A DNA stretch of 54,982 nucleotides from Candidatus Izemoplasmatales bacterium (GTDB taxonomy: Bacteria > Bacillota_I > Bacilli_A > Izemoplasmatales > Hujiaoplasmataceae). The position numbers and the translations under genes are program-made. The notes beneath the pieces are model-generated. The model saw only the letters and a program-made list of their open reading frames with translations. It ran no database searches and had not been told where the DNA came from. The stretch covers positions 1-54,982 of the forward strand of contig JAQUZN010000005.1 of the NCBI GenBank assembly GCA_028691315.1. The letters run 5' to 3'. Below are positions 1-6,400 of this stretch, one piece after another; within the stretch, counting starts at the first letter, position 1, and each line of letters starts with the position of its first letter.

Positions 1-12
1 AGGAGGATTATA

Positions 13-501
13 GTGAAAAAATGGATTTTAATTATTATTGGGTTATTAGGAGTTGACCAATTAGCAAAATATTTAGTGAATGCTCACTTTACTTATGAGG
101 GAGAGACAGTTCCTGTCATCCAAAATTTCTTTCATATTACGTATGTTAGAAATCCCGGTGTTGTTTTTGGACTTGGTGGAGATACAGGAATTCCTTATTT
201 CTTTTTGATTGGAGTTGCAATTCTCGCGGGTTTAGCATTTGGATATATGCTCTATAAAAATGATTTTACAGACAAAAGAACAATCTGGTATGTGTTAGCA
301 CTAAGCTTACTTATTGCTGGCTCGTTTGGGAATGCAATTGATAGAGTTGCTCAATTTGATCATAAAGTAGTTGATTTTATTGATTTTAGAGGTATTTGGA
401 ACTATGTGTTTAATATTGCGGATATGTGCTTAACCGTTGGAATTGGTGTGTTTATTGTCGATCAACTTTTTTTAGAACCGAAACGGACGAAATCCAAGTG
501 A
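13..501 (+). CDS. lspA: Lipoprotein signal peptidase II (LspA)
   Basis: This is a 162-residue inner-membrane aspartyl protease that removes the signal peptide from diacylated prolipoproteins. About four hydrophobic segments are visible. The family motifs are present: the RNPGVVFGL region near residues 46-54, GNAIDR with catalytic Asp110, and FNIAD with catalytic Asp137. The length is normal for the family. The start is GTG, six bases after AGGAGG at 1-6. The TGA stop overlaps the GTG start of rluD (GTGA), the classic lspA-rluD arrangement of Bacillota. It implies that the cell makes lipoproteins. The promoter lies outside the window. Confidence 0.97.
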   Translation: MKKWILIIIGLLGVDQLAKYLVNAHFTYEGETVPVIQNFFHITYVRNPGVVFGLGGDTGIPYFFLIGVAILAGLAFGYMLYKNDFTDKRTIWYVLALSLLIAGSFGNAIDRVAQFDHKVVDFIDFRGIWNYVFNIADMCLTVGIGVFIVDQLFLEPKRTKSK

Positions 502-1421
502 AACTAACAAACGATAATTACGATTTAACTGTATCATCCGAGGATGAATTAGTTCGTTTAGACAAATTTATCGCTAGTTATTATGAGGAGTTTTCGAGGA
601 CAACTGTCCAAAAAATGATTGACCAAGAATATATCACTGTTAATCAAAAAAAGACGAAAGCAAATTATGTCGTCAAAGTTGGCGATATGCTTCAAATTGC
701 GGAATTACCGATTACACTACAAGACGTAATCGCCGAAAACATTCCTTTAGACATTGTATATGAAGATGATGATCTTTTAGTTATCAATAAGCCATCAGGG
801 ATGGTAACCCATCCTGCACCAGGTCACTATACTGGAACACTCGTAAACGCACTATTGTTTCATATCAATCAATTATCCAATACGAATGGTCTTTTACGAC
901 CGGGTATTGTGCACCGTATTGATAAAGATACATCTGGACTATTAATGGTCGCAAAAAATGATTATGCTCATCAAGTTTTAGCAAGTGAATTAAAAGATAA
1001 AACTACAAAAAGAGAGTATCTTGCAATTGTCGAAGGGGTTATTCTGAACCAAAAAGGAACAATCTATGCTCCAATTGGCAGAAGTGCTCAAGATAGAAAA
1101 AAGATGGCTGTTGTAACTCAAGGAAAAGATGCAGTTACACATTTTGAAGTCATTGAGCGATATGTTAATGCAACACTTATTAGTTGTCGACTTGAAACTG
1201 GAAGAACACACCAAATTCGCGTTCATTTAGCATATATCAATCATCCTTTAATTGGTGATTTTGTATATGGACATGCAAAAGAAAATGAGTATGGTCAGTA
1301 TCTACATGCAAAAACAATTGGATTTACCCATCCTAAAACGGGACTTTGGATGGAATTTGATTCTGATATTCCTGAGCCATTTATCCAAAAAATTAATGAA
1401 TTGAAAAATCAACTAGAATAA
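498..1421 (+). CDS. rluD: Ribosomal large-subunit pseudouridine synthase, RluD family
   Basis: This 307-residue enzyme isomerises uridines of 23S rRNA to pseudouridine. An N-terminal S4 RNA-binding domain (about residues 18-75, LDKFIASYY onward) precedes the RluA-type catalytic domain. The signature HRIDKDTSG is at residues 139-147, with Asp142 as the catalytic aspartate, followed by RTHQIRVHL. I chose the GTG at 498, which overlaps the lspA stop. A longer ORF can be opened from 426, but its extra residues read through lspA in another frame and do not resemble the family. A terminator overlaps the stop. The exact target uridines cannot be told from sequence; it could equally be called RluA/YlyB-like. 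Confidence 0.93.
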   Translation: MKLTNDNYDLTVSSEDELVRLDKFIASYYEEFSRTTVQKMIDQEYITVNQKKTKANYVVKVGDMLQIAELPITLQDVIAENIPLDIVYEDDDLLVINKPSGMVTHPAPGHYTGTLVNALLFHINQLSNTNGLLRPGIVHRIDKDTSGLLMVAKNDYAHQVLASELKDKTTKREYLAIVEGVILNQKGTIYAPIGRSAQDRKKMAVVTQGKDAVTHFEVIERYVNATLISCRLETGRTHQIRVHLAYINHPLIGDFVYGHAKENEYGQYLHAKTIGFTHPKTGLWMEFDSDIPEPFIQKINELKNQLE

Positions 1422-1438
1422 ATTTAGTTGGTTTTTTT
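1406..1438 (+). terminator. Rho-independent terminator of lspA-rluD
   Basis: The arms AAATCAACTA (1406-1415) and TAGTTGGTTT (1425-1434, one G-U pair) are followed by a T run. The hairpin includes the rluD stop codon. Confidence 0.8.
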
Positions 1439-1446
1439 TATTTGGC

Positions 1447-1475
1447 TTGACAACTATATTTAAAAGTGATATTAT
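1447..1475 (+). promoter_or_regulatory. Promoter of the tetR-ABC exporter operon
   Basis: A consensus -35 TTGACA (1447-1452), a 17-base spacer and -10 TATTAT (1470-1475) are present. The predicted start site, around 1482, falls inside the palindromic operator that follows. Confidence 0.85.
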
Positions 1476-1478
1476 TCA

Positions 1479-1496
1479 AGTGACCACACGGTCACT
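1479..1496. promoter_or_regulatory. Palindromic operator, probably bound by the adjacent TetR protein
   Basis: A perfect inverted repeat AGTGACC-ACAC-GGTCACT (7-4-7) begins four bases after the -10 box and covers the predicted transcription start. Its size and place suit a TetR-family repressor that blocks its own operon. Binding is inferred, not shown. Confidence 0.75.
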
Positions 1497-1511
1497 AACG
1501 AAGGTGATAAC

Positions 1512-2138
1512 TTGCAAAACGATAAAACAACAAAAGAAAAAATACTAGAAGCAGCCTTAACTGAGTTTGGGACAAAAGGGTATAAAAATGCGTCTACAAA
1601 TCAGATTTACCCTGTAGCGCATGTTTCAAAAGGCGCAATATTTAAAATATTTGGATCGAAATCAAACCTTTTTTATGAAGTATTTAGTTTGTCTTTATCA
1701 AAAATGGTAGAAGCATTAAACTCAATCCAATTAGAAACATATAATGATTTGTCTAAAATAAATACAGATGTATTTGATAGAATGATTGCCGTTATGCTTT
1801 GGAAAATGGAATATGCTAAAAAGCATCCATTTGAAACAGCAGTCATGATGGAGGGGATTTCTGATCCTCCTAAAGCGATTCAACAACTAATTATAACCCA
1901 CGTGAATGATTTAAAAAAACTGAGCATGAACATATTTTTTGACGAAATTCCGATGGATAATATCAGAGAAGATATATCAAAAGAGCAGTTTAGAGAAAAT
2001 ATTGAGATTAGCTTAGCGGGAATTCAAGCATATTACATTAATCAAAAAATAGATTTAGGCTATTTAGAGAAAATAAGAGAAAAAAGCATTTTATATTTAA
2101 AGACAGTGATGAAAGGAATGGAGAAAAATAATGACTAA
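1512..2138 (+). CDS. TetR/AcrR-family transcriptional repressor
   Basis: This is a 208-residue regulator. The N-terminal helix-turn-helix (about residues 8-55) has the TetR pattern: KEKILEAALTEFGTKGYKNAST, then VSKGAIFKIFGSKSNLFYEVF. The C-terminal ligand-binding half is divergent, as is usual. The start is TTG, with AAGGTG at 1501-1506. An ATG further in would cut the HTH, so TTG is preferred. It overlaps the ABC ATPase gene by 8 bases. The perfect palindrome over the promoter argues for autorepression, relieved by an unknown ligand that the exporter may remove. Confidence 0.9.
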   Translation: MQNDKTTKEKILEAALTEFGTKGYKNASTNQIYPVAHVSKGAIFKIFGSKSNLFYEVFSLSLSKMVEALNSIQLETYNDLSKINTDVFDRMIAVMLWKMEYAKKHPFETAVMMEGISDPPKAIQQLIITHVNDLKKLSMNIFFDEIPMDNIREDISKEQFRENIEISLAGIQAYYINQKIDLGYLEKIREKSILYLKTVMKGMEKNND

Positions 2139-2994
2139 CGCATTTGAGGTTAAAGATTTAATGTTTACATATCCAAAAAATGATAAAGCAACAATTAAAG
2201 GTGTCTCTTTTGAAGTAGAAGAAGGAAAAATATTTGGGCTTTTAGGGCCAAGTGGTGCTGGAAAATCAACAACACAAAAAATACTCACAAAATTACTAGA
2301 TAAATATGAGGGAAGCATTACTTATTTTGGAAAAGACTTAAAATCATATCAAAAAGAATTTTATGAAGAAGTAGGTGTTGGTTTTGAAATGCCTGTTCAT
2401 TTTAATAAACTGACAGCGATGGAAAATCTTCAATATTTTGCTGGTTTGTATAAAAAAAACATTGATTATGTTGATTTATTAACAAAAGTTGGCTTATTTG
2501 AAGCTAGAAATCAAAATGTTGGCGAATATTCAAAAGGAATGAAAGTACGTTTAAATTTTGTTAGGGCTTTGTTAAACGACCCAAAAATGATATTTTTGGA
2601 TGAGCCTACTGCCGGACTTGACCCTAAAAACGCAAAAATATTAAAAGACTTAATCTTAGGCTATAAAAAACAAGGAAAGACGATTTTTATTACGACTCAT
2701 CTGATGGGTGATGTGGAACAACTTTGTGATCATGTCGTTTTTATTACAGGCGGCATTATTGGTGAAACATCGACCGTCCGCGATTTAAAAATGAAGTATG
2801 GGAAAAAAGAAGTTAAAGTAGAATATGTTGAAAATGATCAGCTTTTAGAAGTTGTTTTCCCTTTACAAAATATTGGAAAAGATGAAGCGTTTTTAAAATT
2901 ACTTGAATCTAAAACCATTGAAACAATTCATAGCGGAGAAACTACACTTGAGGACATCTTTATTAAAGTTACTGGAGATGAATTCCATGGATAA
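2131..2994 (+). CDS. ABC transporter ATP-binding protein (drug/multi-substrate exporter type)
   Basis: This is a 287-residue ATPase subunit. Walker A GPSGAGKS is at residues 39-46. The signature loop is the variant YSKGM in place of LSGGQ, followed by Walker B (IFLDEPTAGLDP) and an H-loop (TTHLMGD). It would power the two membrane subunits encoded just downstream. The set of one ATPase and two different ABC-2 type permeases behind a TetR gene resembles small-molecule or antibiotic exporters, but the substrate is unknown. The start ATG has GGAG about 8 bases upstream and sits inside the tetR stop region, which implies translational coupling. Confidence 0.93.
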   Translation: MTNAFEVKDLMFTYPKNDKATIKGVSFEVEEGKIFGLLGPSGAGKSTTQKILTKLLDKYEGSITYFGKDLKSYQKEFYEEVGVGFEMPVHFNKLTAMENLQYFAGLYKKNIDYVDLLTKVGLFEARNQNVGEYSKGMKVRLNFVRALLNDPKMIFLDEPTAGLDPKNAKILKDLILGYKKQGKTIFITTHLMGDVEQLCDHVVFITGGIIGETSTVRDLKMKYGKKEVKVEYVENDQLLEVVFPLQNIGKDEAFLKLLESKTIETIHSGETTLEDIFIKVTGDEFHG

Positions 2995-3703
2995 ACTTTT
3001 CCATTTAATTAAAGGAGAGATTTTTCGTCTATTTAAATACAAAATCTTCTTTTTTGGAATACTTGTATCGGTTATTTGGGTTATCATCTTAGGATTATCT
3101 GATAAAGCAACTGCTGAGTCACTCGCCCCATCGCTTGTTTTAATGGATGCAGGATTAATGAGTATTATTTTACTCGCATCATCATTTTTTCTTGAAAAAC
3201 AAGAAGGAACTCTTCACGCCTTACTAGTATCTCCTGTGTCATTATCAAAAGTGCTCATTGCTAAGATCGTTTCAGCGATATTTATGGGTCTCATATCTTT
3301 CATCCTTGTGATTGGATGCGTCATGATTGTCCATGGGTCAAAGGTGAATGTATTCTATTTGTTATTTTATACGATTATTGTGATTTTAGCGCATACCTCA
3401 ATTGGCTATGTGTTAATACTTAGGGCGAAAGATTTTATGGCGTTACTTGTTGCTTGCATGGGTGTAATTTTATTGTTTATGTCACCACTTTTATTGATGG
3501 CTTTAGATATTGTTCCTTCTTCTCTAGAGTTTTTGGTATTTCTGTCGCCTACTTATGCAGGGCAAGTCTTAGTTCAAAGTCAGTTTCAAATGGTTGATTC
3601 GTCGAAAATCATTTTATCAATCGCCTATTTAATCTTAATTCCAGCAATATTATATCCACTAGTCGTGTACAAACGTTTTGAAAAAGTCGCAATTGAGGGG
3701 TAA
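2987..3703 (+). CDS. ABC-2 type exporter permease subunit (first)
   Basis: This is a 238-residue integral membrane protein with about six hydrophobic segments, starting near residue 20. It forms half of the exporter channel with the next gene. The frame is open further upstream (to 2903), but that part runs inside the ATPase gene. GGAG at 2974-2977 places the start at ATG 2987 (Met-Asp-Lys-Leu-Phe-His), overlapping the ATPase stop by 8 bases. The sequence EKQEGTLHALLVSPVS after the second membrane segment is typical of ABC-2 permeases. No substrate can be assigned. Confidence 0.85.
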   Translation: MDKLFHLIKGEIFRLFKYKIFFFGILVSVIWVIILGLSDKATAESLAPSLVLMDAGLMSIILLASSFFLEKQEGTLHALLVSPVSLSKVLIAKIVSAIFMGLISFILVIGCVMIVHGSKVNVFYLLFYTIIVILAHTSIGYVLILRAKDFMALLVACMGVILLFMSPLLLMALDIVPSSLEFLVFLSPTYAGQVLVQSQFQMVDSSKIILSIAYLILIPAILYPLVVYKRFEKVAIEG

Positions 3704-3705
3704 AT

Positions 3706-4512
3706 ATGAAAAAATATTTGAGTTTATTAAAATACGAATTTAAAACCATTTTTAAAAGTTCGATGAGTGTATTCATGCTCTTATATCCAGTGCTTATGCT
3801 TTTCATTACTGGTTTTATTTTACCTGCAGTTCTCGAAAAAACAACATCGGCTAATTCAAATGCAACAACGATTACTTTGCTTATCGGATTTGTATTAACC
3901 CTTTCGATGGGAGGTTTTCTTATGGGCGCAATGTTAGGATTTTCACTTATAGAAAATAAAGATGAAAACACGTTAATCAATATTGCAACAACTCCAGTAA
4001 CAGTTTCAGGTTATACAACATTTAAAGTGATTTATACAACTATCTTAGCTTTTTTTGCGAACTTAGTTTTGATAGGCGGATTGAAACTTATTGCTAGTAA
4101 TAAGTATATAATTGTTTTTATGGGTAACACCATTCGTTTGCTAGACCGAATAAGTATAGGTCAAATGTTGATTTTCGCAGTTGTTGCTAGCTTAGTCGTT
4201 CCAATGATTGCACTTGTAATTGGCGCGATAGCGAAAAACAAAGTAGAAGGATTTGCATTTATGAAGAGTAGTGGGATAATCATTATGATTCCATTATTAG
4301 CATTATTAAATACCTTCCAAGATTGGAAACAATATTTATTAGGAATAGTACCAAACTTTTGGGCGGTAAAAGCTTTACTAAATTTAGTTTTGGATTCGCA
4401 AGATAGTAGTAACTTGTCTTTTAATATGTATATGGTAATTGGTGGTATTATTACTTTGATTATAGGATATATAAGTTTTAGATTCTTTGTTAGAAAATCT
4501 AATTTAAAATAG
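3706..4512 (+). CDS. ABC-2 type exporter permease subunit (second)
   Basis: This is a 268-residue membrane protein with about six hydrophobic stretches, starting two bases after the previous stop with GAGGGG as SD. IENKDENTLINIATTPVT after the second segment is the counterpart of the EKQEGTL..SPVS motif of the first permease, so the pair is probably a heterodimer. The role is inferred from context: export driven by the upstream ATPase and repressed by the TetR protein. It is followed directly by the 41-residue peptide gene. Confidence 0.85.
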   Translation: MKKYLSLLKYEFKTIFKSSMSVFMLLYPVLMLFITGFILPAVLEKTTSANSNATTITLLIGFVLTLSMGGFLMGAMLGFSLIENKDENTLINIATTPVTVSGYTTFKVIYTTILAFFANLVLIGGLKLIASNKYIIVFMGNTIRLLDRISIGQMLIFAVVASLVVPMIALVIGAIAKNKVEGFAFMKSSGIIIMIPLLALLNTFQDWKQYLLGIVPNFWAVKALLNLVLDSQDSSNLSFNMYMVIGGIITLIIGYISFRFFVRKSNLK

Positions 4513-4523
4513 GAGGATTGTTT

Positions 4524-4649
4524 ATGGCTTGGTATTGGTGGGGAGTAATCATTTTAGCTGTAATTGGAATTGGATACTTAAAACTCGCGTTTTTTAAAAA
4601 AATGAAAGAAAACAGCAAGAACAAAAAACATTACGAAGACGAAGAATAA
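4524..4649 (+). CDS. Small single-span membrane peptide (41 aa), last gene of the exporter operon
   Basis: This short ORF encodes 41 residues. A perfect AGGAGG (4511-4516) overlaps the permease stop, and ATG follows 7 bases later. The N-terminal 24 residues (MAWYWWGVIILAVIGIG..) form one aromatic-rich membrane span. The tail is highly charged (KKMKENSKNKKHYEDEE). The operon terminator starts right after its stop. The SD strength, spacing and membrane topology make it very likely real. It may be an accessory peptide of the exporter, but I recognise no family. Confidence 0.75.
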   Translation: MAWYWWGVIILAVIGIGYLKLAFFKKMKENSKNKKHYEDEE

Positions 4650-4653
4650 TAAA

Positions 4654-4684
4654 AAAGGATTGGCCATTGGCCAATCCTTTTTTT
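4654..4684. terminator. Bidirectional terminator between the exporter operon and sodA
   Basis: The arms AAAGGATTGG (4654-4663) and CCAATCCTTT (4671-4680) flank a CCATTGG loop. There are Ts after it on the plus strand and As before it, so it can serve both convergent transcripts. Confidence 0.9.
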
Positions 4685-4701
4685 GGGGGAAGAGACGATA
4701 A

Positions 4702-5307
4702 TTATTTTTTTAAGAAACGTTGACTAACTTTATCCCAATCAATAACATGGAAGAAGTTTTCAACATAATCGGGACGACGATTTTGATACTTTAAGTAGTA
4801 AGCATGCTCCCATACATCAAGTCCTAATAAAGGAGTTCCTAAATTTAAAACCGGGTCTTGATTTGGAGTTGATACAACTTCTAAAGCACCTTTATGGTTT
4901 TTGATTAACCAAGCCCAACCTGAACCAAATCTAGTTTTAGCAGCATTTGAAAATGCATCTTTAAAAGACTCAAAACTACCAAATGTTAATACGATCTCTG
5001 ATAATAACGCTCCACTTGGAAGCCCATTTTCGTTTAATTTTAAAGTATCAAAGAATAAATTATGGTTAAAAGTTCCACCACCATTATTTTTAACTGCAGT
5101 TTGGATATCAAAAGGTAATTTATCAATTTCTAATAGTAAAGTTTCAAGATTATCGTAGTGAAGTTCAGGATGCTTTTCTAAAGCAGCATTTAAGTTGTTA
5201 ACGTAACCTTGATGATGTTTTGTATGATGAATTGTCATTGTTAATTCATCAATATGTGGTTCTAATGCGTTGTATGGATAATTTAATGGGTTTAAAACAT
5301 ATTTCAT
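4702..5307 (-). CDS. sodA: Superoxide dismutase, Fe/Mn family (Mn-type features)
   Basis: This 201-residue cytosolic enzyme converts superoxide to oxygen and hydrogen peroxide. The metal ligands are visible: His27 (in IHHTKHH), His82 (TFNHNLFF), Asp164 and His168 (DVWEHAYY). GGGTFNH rather than AQxWNH before the second ligand, and QDPVL, favour the manganese type. The frame is open upstream to 5385, but AGGAGG sits 7 bases before ATG 5307 and homology starts at MKYVLNPL. It is monocistronic with its own promoter and is convergent with the exporter operon. It implies exposure to oxygen. Confidence 0.95.
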   Translation of the reverse strand: MKYVLNPLNYPYNALEPHIDELTMTIHHTKHHQGYVNNLNAALEKHPELHYDNLETLLLEIDKLPFDIQTAVKNNGGGTFNHNLFFDTLKLNENGLPSGALLSEIVLTFGSFESFKDAFSNAAKTRFGSGWAWLIKNHKGALEVVSTPNQDPVLNLGTPLLGLDVWEHAYYLKYQNRRPDYVENFFHVIDWDKVSQRFLKK

Positions 5308-5343
5308 GAGAGTGCCTCCTAATTTAATTTCATTTATACTTAT

Positions 5344-5372
5344 ATTATACCCCTTATGTTTAGGAGACAAAA
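5344..5372 (-). promoter_or_regulatory. Promoter of sodA
   Basis: Read on the minus strand, a perfect -10 TATAAT (5349-5344) lies 17 bases from a weak -35 TTTTGT (5372-5367). The weak -35 could mean activator help. The leader to the start codon is about 30 bases. Confidence 0.6.
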
Positions 5373-5388
5373 GCGATATGCTCACAAA

Positions 5389-5406
5389 TGTTAGCCTGTG
5401 CTAACA
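5389..5406. terminator. Inverted repeat between rnhC and sodA (weak terminator or operator)
   Basis: A perfect TGTTAGC-CTGT-GCTAACA repeat (7-4-7) lies ten bases after the rnhC stop and about 17 bases upstream of the sodA -35 box. On the minus strand it is followed only by TTTGTG and is preceded by a T run, so termination would be weak. A regulatory site for sodA is the alternative. Confidence 0.45.
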
Positions 5407-5416
5407 AAAAAAGAAC

Positions 5417-6334
5417 CTATTTCATTAGGCTCTTAATCTTTTCCATATTCTTAAAATGGGTTTTTGCAATTTCGTTAAAAATATCAAAACCCTTTTCAAG
5501 TGCAATTCGTTTTCCAATAAGGTCTGAAGCGATTCCTGAACCCTTGGGAAGGGTTATCCCTAAATCAAGTGATAACTTATCCATTTCCTTTAAAAAGGTG
5601 TACCTTGCGATTATTGAGGCTACGCCAACACTTAGTACTTGGTCTTCAGCTTTTTGCAAAAAGGTAATATTTTTATATGACTCTATGTCTTTTAAATAAT
5701 CAAAATAGTTTTCTTTACTACAAAACTCATCAATTACGACTAAATCAATTTCATCTTTCACTTTTAAGATAAGTTTTCTAATGGCATGGTTATGAAGATA
5801 AGCCTTAATCTTATTTAAGTTATATCCTTCTTTGGTGAGATTATTATATTTTGGATTGGGAAGAACAAGAACCTGATGGGTTACATCTTTCATTAGGTTT
5901 TCACCGATTGAAAGAATAAGTTCATCCGTTAATTTTTTAGAATCTCGTATGGGATACATAGACAACTTGCTAATCTCATTTTTTCCGATATATGCAGCAC
6001 AAACAACAACGGGGCCATAAAAGTCACCAGTGCCAACTTCATCAGAACCAATAATTGATTTTTGAATGACTGAAACCTTAATTTGTTCGTCTTTTTTTTG
6101 GATTTCTTCAGTACTTTTTGTTTCAAAACCTAGAATTTCAGACCACATTAAATAATCCTCAAGAGCATCATTTCCTTGAAGAGTAACCTTAAGTGAGTTA
6201 AAAATGGTTATGACTTTATTCTCTTGCTTATACACTGCCATAATGTACTCACTAGAAGGAATCATTTCAAACCCTTGATAAAAATCGGTAATTTGAGGGA
6301 TATCGCTTTTTTGCGCTTGAAAAACATACGTCAT
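5417..6334 (-). CDS. rnhC: Ribonuclease HIII
   Basis: This 305-residue enzyme cuts the RNA strand of RNA/DNA hybrids. The N-terminal ~80 residues form the TBP-like substrate-binding extension that separates HIII from HII. The catalytic domain begins with IGSDEVGTGDFYGP, with Asp98-Glu99 as the paired metal ligands, and continues with DSKKLTDE and VVIDEF. The length is normal. ATG 6334 is preceded by AAGGAG on the minus strand. It is divergent from mutS2, with only ~66 bases between the starts; a TAAAAT -10 with an upstream TGG can be seen for each direction. RNase HIII next to mutS2 is a known Bacillota arrangement. Confidence 0.95.
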   Translation of the reverse strand: MTYVFQAQKSDIPQITDFYQGFEMIPSSEYIMAVYKQENKVITIFNSLKVTLQGNDALEDYLMWSEILGFETKSTEEIQKKDEQIKVSVIQKSIIGSDEVGTGDFYGPVVVCAAYIGKNEISKLSMYPIRDSKKLTDELILSIGENLMKDVTHQVLVLPNPKYNNLTKEGYNLNKIKAYLHNHAIRKLILKVKDEIDLVVIDEFCSKENYFDYLKDIESYKNITFLQKAEDQVLSVGVASIIARYTFLKEMDKLSLDLGITLPKGSGIASDLIGKRIALEKGFDIFNEIAKTHFKNMEKIKSLMK

Positions 6335-6400
6335 TGTCTCAACTCCTTGGTATATTTTACCATATCTTATGTTAAAATAGAAGAGAATGAAGGTGAGTTT

